From Amphiura filiformis (Eukaryota > Echinodermata > Ophiuroidea > Amphilepidida > Amphiuridae): a DNA stretch of 64,000 nucleotides. Position 1 is the first letter of the stretch, and each line of letters opens with the position of its first letter. The notes under the pieces were generated by a model. That model had not been told where the DNA came from. It searched no databases and saw nothing but the letters and a program-made list of their open reading frames with translations. The stretch is from positions 35,135,293 through 35,199,292 of the forward strand of contig NC_092639.1 of NCBI RefSeq assembly GCF_039555335.1, read 5' to 3'. This document shows, piece by piece, positions 33,721-45,284 of the stretch. A program made the translations under genes and the position numbers.

Positions 33721-36243
33721 GCTAGGGAAGTTGCAGTAGTTTAGGGGGATACGAATTGTTACACCACGGGCAAAACACATACTTGTTGGGAGAGGGAGAG
33801 GTCTGATATATTATTTTTGGTAAAAGTATTATTGAGGGAAGGATGGACTATTTTGAAAGTGGTTAATATTTAGATTCCTGTACAGCCAGTGTAAGCAGTT
33901 GCCACTCCTTATTTATATTGTCATATTTGCCTTAGCAGTTAAAATTGATTAATTCTAGTACAATTTAAATTCATAGCAAAATCCAAACCAGTTCCATCCA
34001 TGCAGTTAGACGGTTTGAAATGTCCTTATAGAGTGTTTTCTTCTTTTCTAATGAAGAAATTGAAAAAATTATTATTTTATTATAAGCTTTCTGTGTGTGC
34101 ATATATTTTTGATGGTAATCAATTGTACAGACATTCTAACAGATATTTGTGTGTGATTATATTGTGGACAGATGTGTTTACTGTGCTGTTCAATGTATTA
34201 CACAGCATCGTTTCATTTGAATCGCCTTAAAACGTTGAAATTCTCGTAATTTTGGATTTTTACCGAGGTGAGGCAAGAGTTCTGACAGGGGGGGGGGGGG
34301 GGGATTTTCCCCCCTGGCACCACCCCTACCCATTTCCTATAGGATCAATTTATTGTCTGTAGAAATAAACTATTTTATAAACAAAATGACCAAAACTGAA
34401 AAGTGTGACCTGAAGGCTCTGACTCGCCTTAATCGAGCAAATTGTAACATGGGTAATATTTTATTTTTAGGAACATAACATAAGAATTAAGTTTTTTTTG
34501 GGGGGGGTGGCAACTTGAGTACAAGATGTTGGAAGGAGGACCACTTGTTTCCAGACACGTTCATGATCTTGAGATTGGAGAAACAAAAATGCCAGTTTGT
34601 GTCACTTTTACATTTTTAATCAATTGAGAGACAAAATTGAACATATATTTTTGAATCAAAATGGCCACATTTGTTATCCATACGTACAATTTCGGATTTA
34701 AACAATGTCAAAAATGATAAAACAACTACAATAGAGAAAAAAAAAAACATGTATGTTTACGTAACTTTTCTTTACAAAAATATGCAAATTCACCAGGTTT
34801 CCAGTCTCTTTGAAGATGTATGTGTGTGTCACATCAAGTACCCCTCCCAAATGTTGATCCAAGTTTCCCCCTCAGAAGAAATCTAAAATTAAGGTAATAT
34901 AATGCAAAACATATTTTTTCTGTTAAGCTGATCAAGTATGTTGCCAGTATTTTGACTATTATTTAACCTAAATAATAAAGTACCAAAGAGTAAAAATTCT
35001 ATAATTTCTTGACCATAAATTTGTTGATTCTTGGTCGTGTGGGTTGTATCGATTATATATATGAAAAAAGTCTACAAGATGTATATTTTGTAATTATTAT
35101 ACATACAAATTTGAAAGATTTTGGGTACCCCTTTTTTTAATGTAAATATTGAATTTGGCACTACTCATTCAACATTAATATAAAAAGTCTTGAATGCCTT
35201 CCTTAAGTTTTACTTTTTGTAGTATTTCTTTTTGTGGTGCAAGATTGAAGCAAACCAATTTGTGTGATAGAAAGGTCACAAACAATATGTATTACACACA
35301 TTGCGAGACTGAGAACTCCATATGAATAATGTATAACCCAGGGAGTTGTTTGGTTGCTTCAAGCACGTCACAAGCTTAAAAATAAATTTTTGTTACTATT
35401 TTTGCATCACAAATGGTGGTTATCAGCATCAGTCAAGATCTTCTTCAAAGATTAGGTTACTTATTTATGAGCAGAATTTGATCCATTATAAGATACATAT
35501 ATGATGCAAAAGTAGATTTGTTATCGAGAAAAACAAGTCGCAGCAGTTTTATTTGTGTGGGTGTTTCGGCTTATTTATAAATGAAATAAGTATTTTAAAA
35601 ATATAATAATAAATACATATGTTAGGCATATTATTAAAAAGAAAATAAGCATTTTAAGAGTATAATAATTAAGATGTGTTTAAAGATTTAAACTTAAAAA
35701 TTATAGACTTTATATTGTTCTGGATTTGTTATTTTATTTTCAGGATATTTTATAACATTTGTGAAAATATGTAAAATTGTAAATGATTTTTTTTTTTCAT
35801 TTTAAAAGCTGTCAAGTTTCGTAGCACTTCCAAAATTTTTTGATGATTATACAGTGTATAGCAGTTGAAATAACATCTTTTTTTATATCTAAAAAATTGA
35901 TTATACATGAAGCCTATTGATGAAAATTGTGTTGCATATGATTGTTAAGTAGCAAAAACTCATTTCTATGTTGATGAATTCGATATTGTTACATAGCTGT
36001 GTACAACTATTTGGGTGGATATTACTAAACACAGTGAGCAAAATACATATTTTGTCATTGTTGTTCATACATGTATTTAAAAAAGTTGTATTAAAGACAA
36101 CCAAAAATTAATTCTTTGTGTGTGTGTTTGATTCCTTTTGTCTTTGAATTATTATGTGCCTCCAACTGAGCTAAAGCAAAAACGGTTCCTGTGTCTTATT
36201 CAAAATCTCTAATTTTGACAGAATTACAGCACCTAATTTTAGT
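33721..36243. other. No gene seen
   Basis: AT-rich intergenic DNA with homopolymer runs (G tract at about 34287-34303) and a local near-duplication of TATTTTAAAAATATAATAAT-like sequence at 35590-35670. No supportable coding or RNA gene. Confidence 0.5.
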
Positions 36244-36358
36244 TTAAAGGAGTATTTTGTGGTACTAGCATCCCCCTTTTATGATATATTTCAGTAGATA
36301 TCCACGAAAAAGCGTATTCCCAAATTTCAGTTGATTCCGATTTTGCGTTTGCTAGTTA
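36244..36358 (+). mobile_element. Truncated copy of the 345-bp MITE family
   Basis: It starts TTAAAGGAGTATTTTGTGGT and continues through ATATCCACGAAAAAGCG and CAGTTGATTCCGATTTTGCG, as in the full copies at 49.0 and 61.5 kb. It stops short of the central GTTCTGGTGCACCAGAAC palindrome. The 36391-37259 palindrome begins shortly after. Confidence 0.75.
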
Positions 36359-36390
36359 CGTAAACATTTCAAAAAAAGTAACTAACCCCA

Positions 36391-37259
36391 CTTAAGGTGG
36401 GTCGAAAGGTAAGGTTTAGGGAAATCATGAATTCCAACATTTTTGCAAATATCTCCAAAACCTTTCATGATACAATCTCAAGTGAGTTTGTGCTTATGTA
36501 GGGATATGTTGGCCATGTTATGAAGGTAATAAAACCGTTGCCATGTAACCAAGCAGTCGCTATTGGCTTCTGACCAATCACATTCAAAGTTGGTGTTTTC
36601 CTGTTTTTTCGCAAATCACTTCATTTTTCCCAATAGTAGTATACTCACATGTTGAGTCATGTTCCTGCACACCACTGATTTTCCCGTAAAAAGTTTGTAA
36701 GTAATATGGAATTTTGGCCAAAAAACGAAAATTTCACTTTGACCCCCCCTCCACTGGGATTTTTTTTGGGGGAAAATCAGTGGTGTGCAGGAACATGACT
36801 CAACATGTGAGTATACTTCTATTGGGAAAAATGAAGTGATTTGCTTAAAAAACAGGAAAAACTAACTTTGATATAAATTGATCGGTTGAGCCCATATTTA
36901 TTGAGTCGAGCTATGAGTTTTAAAATATTGGGCGAGGCGTAGTCGAGTCAATATTTTAAAACTCATAGCAGACCAATAATATTGGGCGTAAAGCATCAAT
37001 TTTATCATTATTATGTTTTGGATCCAATATTATCACAACTTGGATCCATCAAAACATAATTATGAATGCGATTGGTCAGAAGCCAATAGCGACTGCTTGG
37101 TTACCATGGCAACGGTTTTATTACCTTCATAACATGGCCAACATATCCCTACATAAGCACAAACTCACTTGAGATTGTATCATAAAAGGTTTTTGAGATA
37201 TTTGCACAAATGTTGGAATTCATGATTTCCCTAAACCTTGCCTTTCGAACCACCTTAAA
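36391..37259. mobile_element. Long palindromic MITE with internal insertion
   Basis: The termini CTTAAGGTGGGTCGAAAGGT and CCTTTCGAACCACCTTAA are inverted. Arms of about 340 bp can be followed inward through ATGAATTCCAACATTT, CAACCATG-type words and AATCAGTGGTGTGCAGGAAC to a centre at about 36690-36770. The right arm is interrupted at about 36873-37063 by 190 bp that has its own inverted pair (ATGAGTTTTAAAATATTG and CAATATTTTAAAACTCAT). Confidence 0.85.
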
Positions 37260-37364
37260 TAATGCCCATTATTCAAAAACGGGCAATTGTATTACAAATC
37301 TGTAAAATGTGTTAGAAGCAGAATTCATTTCTGCACATTTTGACACCCTATTTGTAGCAATTGA

Positions 37365-38036
37365 CTTAAGGGAAGGTGTATGAACGTTTGGACAGTATTT
37401 ATTGTGGGACATTAGAGCACATCAGACATATCGAATTGTATTCTGAATACGAAGAATGTCCTTCTGATATCAAATAATTTTTATTTTTTGAAATTCGCAA
37501 TGTAATACACATTTTATGGCAAATCATTAAAAATTGATATTTTTGATATTTAACAGTACTTGAATTAAACTTGATAAATCTGATGATTTATACTTAAAGT
37601 GTATGTAGGTGGGATGAAAAGCCGACGATCAATTGAAAATTTTGACCTTTTCATTATTGAAGATATGGATTTTTTTCCCAAAACACCAAAAAAAATAGGT
37701 CTTTTGGGGAAAAAATCCATATCTTCAATATAAAAGGTCAAAATTTTCAATTGATCGTCGGCTTTTCCTCCCAGCTACATACACTTTAAAATATATCATT
37801 AGATTTATAAAATTTATTTCGAGGACTGTTATATATCAAAAATTTGAAAAATATCAAATTTTAATAATCTGTCATAAAATTTGTATTATATCGTGAATTT
37901 CAAACAATGAAAAGTATTTGATATCAGAAAGAAATGCTTCGTATACAGAATGCAATTAGATAGGTCTGAGGTGCTCTCGTGTCCCACAAAAAATACTGTC
38001 GAAATGCCATAAACGCTCATTCTAGAGCCCTTAAAG
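37365..38036. mobile_element. Palindromic element, family P670 copy 1
   Basis: Inverted arms of about 330 bp start CTTAAGGGAAGGTGTATGAA and end AGAGCCCTTAAAG. They are matched through ACAGTATTTATTGTGGGACA, CATTCTGAATACGAAG-like words and CGACGATCAATTGAAAATTT to a centre at about 37690. A second copy lies at 38674-39337. Confidence 0.88.
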
Positions 38037-38115
38037 CCATATTATAACATTTCTGTAGATTAGTATTTATTTTCCATAAAATGTTAGCTTTTACTGTCAG
38101 ATATGCCCCCTTTTA
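38031..38115 (+). mobile_element. Fragment of the TTAAAGCC MITE family
   Basis: TTAAAGCCATATTATAACAT and the downstream TTTTGAGCCGAACA match the termini and interior of the element at 45285-45755. It overlaps the end of palindrome copy 1 by the shared TTAAAG. It is followed by unfeatured AT-rich DNA to 38673. Confidence 0.65.
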
Positions 38116-38673
38116 ATTTTGAGCCGAACATTGAAAACTAAAATCCATGATTATTTCGTACTGATTTGATGTCAGTAATTATAGTTCTAATTAATTATGT
38201 ACTTGAAAAATTTCACCTCATTAATTAAGACTAACGAGCATGTTTACAGGCTTGTCCATACCTATTCTCTCAGGCTTTTATGTAAAACAGTCTATTTTCA
38301 GAATTGCAAGTAAATTAGTCTCGACCCGATTAGATTTTCAGTGCAAAATATGGTAATTAAGTAGGACTACCTAATTTGTCTATGCATTTTCTCACAGGCC
38401 TTTTTTAGAATTGCAAATACATGTATAAATTAGTCTTACATGTAAAGTGACAAACAAAGAGATATTGTATTCTATGTCGCTTCCACCGCCTATGCCCCCA
38501 CTTCCAGGGATAATACACTCTAAATTCACCAAAATGTGGTTTGATCAAGTAAAATAATAAGAGAATTTTATAATTTAAGCATATTTTCAGATTTGCATCA
38601 TGATCAAGAGCATGTACATATATACATGAACTTAAAAGCTAATTTAAATTAACTTTAATTCTATTTACATGAA

Positions 38674-39337
38674 CTTAAGGGCTGGGGTATGAGCGTTTGG
38701 ACAGTATTTATTGTGGGACATTAGAGCACATCAGACATATCGAATTGCATTCTGAATACGAAGAATGTCATTCTGATATCAAATAATTTAGATTTTTGAA
38801 ATTAGCAATTTAATACACATTTTATGGCAAATCATTAAAATTGATATTTTTGATATTTAACAGTACTTGAAGTAAACTTGATAAATCTGATGATTTATAC
38901 TTAAAGTGTATGTAGGTGGGATGAAAAGCCGACGATCAATTGAAAATTTTGACCTTTAGTATTGAAGATATGGATTTTTTTCCCAAAACACCAAAAAAAT
39001 TAGGTCTTTTTGGGAAAAAATCCATATCTTCAATATGAAAGGTCAAAATTTTCAATTGACCGTCGGCTTTTCCTCCTGCTACATACACACTTTAAAATAT
39101 GTCATTAGATTTATATAATTTACTTGAGGACTGTTATATATCAAAATTTGAGAAATATTACATTTTATAATTTGTCATAAAATTTGTATTATATTGTGAT
39201 TTTCAAAAATGAAAAATATTTGATATCAGAAAGACATGCTGCGTATTCAGAATGCAATTCGATAGGTCTGAGGTGCTCTCATGTCCCACAAAAAATACTG
39301 TCGAAACGCAATAAACGCTCATTTTAGATCCCTTAAA
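38674..39337. mobile_element. Palindromic element, family P670 copy 2
   Basis: Same sequence and architecture as 37365-38036, including GGACAGTATTTATTGTGGGA on the left and CGGTCAATTGAAAATTTTGACC-type complementarity in the centre. It differs by scattered substitutions and small indels, so it is an independent insertion or a segmental duplicate. Confidence 0.88.
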
Positions 39338-39375
39338 GCTAATTAAAATTAGCTTTAATTTTATTTACATGAACT

Positions 39376-39720
39376 TAAAGGGGCATTTTGTGATCCACAG
39401 CCTCATCCTCCCACTTTTCCCCCCAAAGTTGAGATTTTTACACCACTGGATACCTCTGGCTACATAATGTTTATGTACCAAATATTTCTTGCAGATTAAT
39501 TAGTTTAGCAAAAATATCGCTAAATTTGAATTTCGTTCTGGTGCACCAGAACGAAATTACAACACATTGTCTATGGAGCAGTGTAATACACATAATCATG
39601 CATAACTTCATAAACGCAAACTCTGAATCAACTGAAATTTTGGAAATAAGCTTTTTTCGTGGATATCTAATGAAAAATATCATAAAAAGAGGATGCTAGG
39701 ATCACGAAATCCTCCTTTAA
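39376..39720 (-). mobile_element. 345-bp MITE family, full copy
   Basis: It reads in reverse from AAAGGGGCATTTTGTGATCC to GGATTTCGTGATCCTAGCAT on the opposite strand, with central GTTCTGGTGCACCAGAAC. Other copies are at 36244, 49021, 56841 and 61544. Imperfect inverted termini (AAAGGAGTATTTCGTGATCC against AAAGGGCATTTCGTGATCC) support a non-autonomous DNA transposon. Confidence 0.85.
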
Positions 39721-40109
39721 AGCTATTAAATGCAATTAAAGTATGACATCAAATTCAAGTTCAAATTTTTTTAGAACAATAGCATTTAGCAATAAATATA
39801 GAACATAATCCAAAAACCTCATTTTTAACAGCATATACATGTATGCACAGGTGGCCAGGGTATCCCAAGTGATGCGATTGCATCATCAAGTGAACAGTGA
39901 AATGGTGATGGAATGGCCAGGCAAGCTACACCCCCTTGCCAAGGTTAAAGTTTGTTCGGCTTATATTAGGCAGAAAAAATAAGACTCATAACCCTGTGTA
40001 TTGATATAGAATGGCGCGCACGCTGTTGGGCGCAATGCTTACGCTAGGTGTGCGTTGCGTAATGTGTGACTAGCGCACGCTTATGTGAATATACGCGAGT
40101 GTGCGCGAG

Positions 40110-40345
40110 TGTGCTTTATTGACTCGTGCTTTATTGACTCGTGCAGTAACAAAAGCCGAACAATTTTGGCCCCGTGCACGTCTCTGGCTCCTGAGGGGTT
40201 GGTGGTTCAAAACCGCACCCAGTAAAAAAGTTTTCTCTTCTTCTTTTTTTTTTCTTTCTATCTTTCGTTCTTCCTTTCTTTCTTTCTTCCTTCCTTCTTT
40301 CCTTCCCTCTCACCAAAAAGCAACTGGGGCGTTAGGGTTGGTCCA
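40110..40345 (+). mobile_element. tRNA-derived SINE, copy 2
   Basis: A B-box-like GGTTCAAAACC at about 40203 is followed by a long C/T tract (TTCTTTC and CCTTCC runs) and the family 3' segment GGGGCGTTAGGGTTGG. It parallels the copy at 2.5-2.7 kb. The 5' side contains a direct repeat of GTGCTTTATTGACTC. Confidence 0.62.
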
Positions 40346-40774
40346 GATACATGTATATTACAAATTTTACTGCACTTTTTACACATTTATTTGATTGAAA
40401 ACAACAACAGACACATTTTTTAAATTTTTTCTTTTTCTTTTTATTCACTTTTTTCAATTACTTCAATTTTATTTTCCCAACACAACAAATCATGTTTTTC
40501 ATTTTTTACCTCTGAGTGATAGTGTGAAATTTGTCTGCTTTCTGTATCATGGAAAACTTATGGCTCTAGGTTACACCCTCCCCGCAAAGACCTGTGTTAT
40601 TATAATGCAATTAACCCAAGCAAACAAAGGAATACAAATGATCTGGAATTTAAATGTTGAATGTACCCACCAAGTTACTTAAGTGACATACAAATTGGTT
40701 TGCTTGATATTAAAGCCATATGTTGTAACATTTCCATAAAAATTAGATTAGTATTTCTTTTATATGCTACAACC

Positions 40775-41035
40775 CAGGAAATTAATAGTTGGCACACCTG
40801 CACTAAACAATGGAAATGCGTGCCCTATTAAAATTGGGGAGGCGAGGGAAACATGCATGCAATATATGTGAAGTACAGACTCCCCCCTATATCGCACCCT
40901 TCCCCACTCCCCATCATTCAATGTTGGAGGGTCTCACAGACCTGTTGACAACATGGCTTGGTCCAACATTGAATTGGGGGAGCGGGGGCAGAGATATACC
41001 AAAAGACAGGCAAACTGTGCCAACCTTTTTTCCTG
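40775..41035. mobile_element. CAGG...CCTG MITE, uninterrupted copy
   Basis: The termini CAGGAAATTAATAGTTGGCA and TGCCAACCTTTTTTCCTG are inverted. The interior is a decayed palindrome (CCCCATCATTCAATGTTGGA against TCCAACATTGAATTGGGG). A second copy at 43377-44707 is split by a solo LTR, so this copy shows the empty site. Confidence 0.85.
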
Positions 41036-41593
41036 GATTGTCCGAGTCAAATCCTAAATATTGCATCTGTTTTCCGTTTTTACTCAATAACTTTGCAACG
41101 GAATGTTGTATTATCTTCATATTTCACACAAACACATATAAGTGATAGGGCTTTACGATGAATAAATAAAATAGAAAAAATGTATTTGTTTATTTAGGGG
41201 TGGTCATTAAAAACATCGCTAATGCCTGGTTTTGCGTCTTGGCTTGGGTCTGAATTACGCGAAAACTCTTTGACAAAAAAAAAGAAAGAATGATTTTTAA
41301 ATGCAGTATTACATCGAATTGCTTCTAATTCAAATGATAAATAAAAAGAACTGAATGAGCAATTTTCAATCAGCTATTATCAAATTAATGTAATTGCACC
41401 CGTATCATAGATAGGGCAATTTTACGTATGTTTATATAAAAATATCATCAGTGCGGAAATTACGATGATATTTGTATAGTGCCGTAAAATATAGGTAGAT
41501 ATACAGAAAAAAGACGGACACTGGCTTATGACAAATATAATATGATGAAGAATATTGTAAAATAAAAATGAAAAAGAAATCTAAATACATTCA

Positions 41594-41655
41594 GGGGCTC
41601 GAACCCGTGTTCCACTGCGCCTGAGGCAGATGCCGTATCAATTGCGCCACAGAGC
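41594..41655 (-). other. tRNA-like sequence in palindrome, left arm
   Basis: Read on the minus strand: GCTCTGTGGCGCAATTGATA, then CGGCATCTGCCTCAGGCGCA, then ACGGGTTCGAGCCCC. Box A (TGGCGCAATTGATACGG) and box B (GGTTCGAGCC) are recognisable. The 3' side does not pair with GCTCTGT, so a normal acceptor stem is absent. It is a tRNA relic or SINE head rather than a functional tRNA gene. Confidence 0.6.
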
Positions 41656-42164
41656 TGTGTAACTTCAACAGGCTTAAACTATAATATAATGCTATTCAAG
41701 ATGCATGTATATAAATATACGCTCTACAAACGGTATACAGTCCAAAAATTACTCTCTTCGGCATTTGTTTCATTAACTGAATATTTATCATATAGCAGGT
41801 GTTGGCTGACATTGTGCTTCACATTTAGTTCAGTTTTTGTCCGGGATAAATGACTACGGGACAAAATCGGAAGGTATACACGTCTTTAAAGAGTAAAGAA
41901 TTTTAATATAATATTACTTTCTTTTTATTTATACAAGCGTGTATATCGTTCGTTTTTGTCCCAAAGTCATTTTATCCCGCCCAAACTGAAATAAATGTGG
42001 AGCACAATGTCAGCCAACACCTGCTATATGATAAATATTCAGTTAATGAAACAAATGCCGTAAAAGTGTGATTTGTTTGACTGTATACCGCTTGTAGAGC
42101 GATATTTATATACATGCATCTTGAATAGCATTATATTATAGTTTAAGCATGTTGAAGTAACACA

Positions 42165-42224
42165 GCTCTGTGGTTCAATGGATACGCATCTGCCACAGGC
42201 GATTGGAACACGGGTTCGAGCCCC
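42165..42224 (+). other. tRNA-like sequence in palindrome, right arm
   Basis: GCTCTGTGGTTCAATGGATA, then CGCATCTGCCACAGGCG, then CGGGTTCGAGCCCC. Same organisation as the left-arm block but diverged in the anticodon-arm region, and again without a matching acceptor stem. Confidence 0.6.
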
Positions 42225-42849
42225 TGAATATATTTAGATTTCTTTTTCTTTTCTTTTTTGTTATTATTTTACAATATCCTTCATCATATTATATTCATCA
42301 TTATATTAATTTTTGCCAATGTCCGTCCTTCTTTTTTTCTGTATTTCTACCTTTATTTTACTTCACTGTACAAATATCACCATAATTGCCGCACCGAGTT
42401 GTTTGTCAAAATGGAAACTCGGATGGCTTTCAAAACAGAGCATCACGTGTCCACGGCCATGATGATTGAACTGAAAAAAGTTTGTAATTGCCAATCACAA
42501 TGCCTAATATGGCCATTATATACCATGAGAGATTTTTCAATTCAGAAAAAAATATTTGAACCGTTTTTTACGAAAAATTTGAATTTTAAGGTGTTACAAT
42601 CCAAACCGGAAACAAGTTTCGTTCATTCAGGTTGCATGAGATATGATGTGCATATAAATGGTAAAAAATGATGCTTTTATAGCACTTCGGAGAAAGTCAT
42701 ATTTTCAAATTACTGCAGATATACAGTTTTGTTGGTTGCGTAAGCCTATACAATTTTAACATTTAATATTGAAAAAGGATTTATTGATTATCGATAATCG
42801 ATAATAATTGATTATCGATATTATTTTTGATTAATTTTAATTTTTGCAT

Positions 42850-43365
42850 ATTGAAACGAATATGGGGATTAATCCATGAAAATTTAGTGGCCATATGCTT
42901 AATGCTTTATATTTTATAAGCCAAAATATGAAATTAGATGCATTTTTGGAAGAATTATCATAGCTTTAAACTACGAAAATAATCGGCAATCATATAATAT
43001 TCTTTTGACTTATCCCTTATTTCACAATATTTTTATCAATATGAACTTTACATATTGATATGAATGTGAGGATTACTCCCTGAAAATTTGGTGGTCATAC
43101 CTTTTATGGTTTTAGTTTATAAACCAAAATATGAAGTTAGATGCATATTTTGGACGAGTTATCATAGCTTTAAACTTGAAAATAATCGGCAATTATATAA
43201 CATTCTTTTGACTTATACCTTATTTCACAATATTTTTTGTTAATATTAATTTTATATATTGATATGCATGTGAGGATTATTTCCTGAAAATTTGGTGGCC
43301 ATACCTTTAACGGTTTTTATTTTACAAGCCAAAATATGAAATTAGATGAATATTTTTGGAATTGA
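42850..43365. repeat. Diverged tandem repeat, about 205-bp unit, 2.5 copies
   Basis: GGATTAATCCATGAAAATTT, GGATTACTCCCTGAAAATTT and GGATTATTTCCTGAAAATTT recur at about 42865, 43070 and 43275. Each is followed by a GCCAAAATATGAAATTAGAT-like word, and the first two also by TTATCATAGCTTTAAAC. Confidence 0.8.
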
Positions 43366-43376
43366 TTCGGACAATC

Positions 43377-44707
43377 CAGGAAATTAATAGTTGGCACACC
43401 TGCACTAAACAATGGAAATGCGTGCCCTATTAAAATTGGGGAGGCGAGGGAAACATGCATGCAATATATGTGAAGTACAGACTCCCCCCTATATCGCACC
43501 CTTCCCCACTCCCCATCATTCAATGTTGGAGGGTCTCACAGACCTGTTGACAACATGTGTTACGAGTCGTACTTGACTCAAGGCCAAAATCACCTTTTTC
43601 CCGAACTCACACGAATGCACAACACAAATACACTGTTTGTTTAAGCTAACAAAATCTAAGTCTTTAATTGAAAACAGAGTATGATTGGTACATATAATAA
43701 CAATATCGCATATACAATAAAATCACACAATGACAGTTTTACTATATCAGTACTTAACCAGCTGTCTTCTTGTTGGTGATCCTAGAGTTCTTGCAATGTT
43801 CTGGACGACTGATGTAATATATCCTTATTCACTTGTCCTGCGAAAATCAGCGAAGTCCATAGTACACTTGCATTTATAAATCCTTATGTATAAAATCCTC
43901 ATACTGAAAATGATGATGCTTTCTCCAATCTCCTTTGCGCTGCTATCTCCACAAATATATCTCCTTGCGCTGCTTTCTCCAAAAATGGTGTTTCTTTCAC
44001 CATTCTCTCTTTCTCCAGGGAACAGGTTTCTTTAACACAGCTCCGCTGTGTTTTGACAGATCGTGGCCTTCACAAACCCAGCAAACTCCAGCAATTTGAC
44101 AGAAGAACTTTTAATCCTTTGATGAGGAAGAGCACTTTTGTGTGCTCGCTGTCTTCTTCGTTGCTGTATTAAAATTAGCTCAATTATTGGCTATATAAAC
44201 TGGTTAAAATGCACTTCTTTTTTTTGAAGCACGAAGACCATCACACACATGTGGAGTTTCTCAATCTCCCACGGCATTCTGTAAAGTCCCAACAAAAGCC
44301 TCCAGCTTTTTATAGCAGTACTCATGCAAAAAACCCATCATCTATTAATAAACCATTACTTCAATCACATTTTCACAACATTGCTGCAATCTTGGGATTT
44401 CCCAAGATTAATTATACATTCACATTACATCACTTCCTGGGGGTTTTCCTGATGGTGCAATAATGAACTGGGGCTTTCCAAGTTCCAAACATAGCTCTGA
44501 CTTTGTTTACAATAATTTGGGGAATTCCAAAATACAAGGGGTTTCCCATCTCATGAAATACTTTCAGCTTGTAAACAAAGTTAAATAATTAAATTAAATT
44601 AAATTACTCAGGGCACATCACACATGGCTTGGTCCAACATTGAATTGGGGGAGCGGGGGCAGAGATATACCAAAAGACAGGCAAACTGTGCCAACCTTTT
44701 TTTCCTG
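43377..44707. mobile_element. CAGG...CCTG MITE copy split by a solo LTR
   Basis: The left part (43377-43557) matches 40775-40955 and the right part (44623-44707) matches the remainder of the copy at 40.8-41.0 kb. The break is at CATG, which is duplicated on either side of the insert. Confidence 0.88.
43558..44622. mobile_element. Solo LTR of an LTR retrotransposon (1065 bp)
   Basis: It starts TGTTACGAGTCG and ends GGGCACATCACA, so it has the canonical TG...CA ends. It is flanked by the 4-bp duplication CATG (43554-43557 and 44623-44626). The intact CAGG MITE at 40.8-41.0 kb shows the unoccupied site with a single CATG. No internal coding region, primer-binding site or second LTR is present, so internal recombination has removed the body. 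Orientation and superfamily cannot be fixed from the sequence alone. Confidence 0.85.
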
Positions 44708-44891
44708 GATTGTAGCTTTTACTATCAGATATGTGCCCTTTTAATTTTGAGCCGAACAACTATGGTAAAGCAAAGGAAATTGGAATTTACTCTCAGCGCT
44801 GATATCGTTATACGTAGTACTCCGTTGGTTGTGCTGTGGTGCAGTCCTTTGATGTGTATACATGACTCCGTGGGGGGGGGGGGGTCACTCC

Positions 44892-45200
44892 CATTGTGGC
44901 CTGTACACCATCCGCGATAATAAAAACGAGTAAAAGGGTATTTTTTAGGTGGTTGGCACGATCTGGCGCGTAATCGTTTAGGGTGTCAAAAACATGAAAT
45001 ATTGGAAAAAAGGGTAGCAAAATTGCAATTGCTAATCTGCTGAAATGAAATTTAGGGTATGAAATTTGATGCAAGGAATAAAATCCCTGTTTAGGGTGTG
45101 AAAACACCTGTTTAGGGTATTGTTTTAGCCAAATGTTAAAATCCTTGTTTACGGTGCTTTTCAAAAGTTGATTATCGCGGATGGTGTACAGGCCACAATG
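44892..45200. mobile_element. MITE with CATTGTGGCCTGTACACC termini
   Basis: Perfect terminal inverted repeats: CATTGTGGCCTGTACACCAT then CCGCGATAAT at the left, and ATTATCGCGG then ATGGTGTACAGGCCACAATG at the right. The interior repeats GTTTAGGGTGT-like words. Confidence 0.88.
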
Positions 45201-45284
45201 TATATTTGAGTGAAAATAACAATAAAACATATGCTTATAGGTCATTTCTGGGGTAAAATTGTCTATAGTTTCTAATTTTACCAC

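Larger units (their letters stand above)
41451..42394. mobile_element. About 945-bp palindrome carrying two inverted tRNA-like cores
   Basis: Near-symmetrical arms of about 450 bp are present. GTGCGGAAATTACGATGATA on the left pairs with TATCACCATAATTGCCGCAC on the right. The match continues through CTCTACAAACGGTATACAGT, TATCATATAGCAGGTGTTGG and GGGATAAATGACT-type words to a centre near 41920. Each arm holds a tRNA-like block with A-box-like and B-box sequences, so the two blocks face opposite ways. No protein is encoded. It is foldback-like; the mechanism of mobility is unknown. Confidence 0.85.

Noticed and set aside
41594-42224. Two functional tRNA genes
   Set aside because: Box A and B are present, but neither copy can form a standard acceptor stem and the two anticodon arms disagree; tRNA-derived relics fit better.
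42170-42671. Plus-strand frames of 71 and 137 codons
   Set aside because: They begin inside the palindrome arm and run into AT-rich DNA; no motif, splice partner or conserved composition.
44808-45284. 158-codon minus-strand frame
   Set aside because: It spans a palindromic MITE at 44892-45200 and has no recognisable domain.
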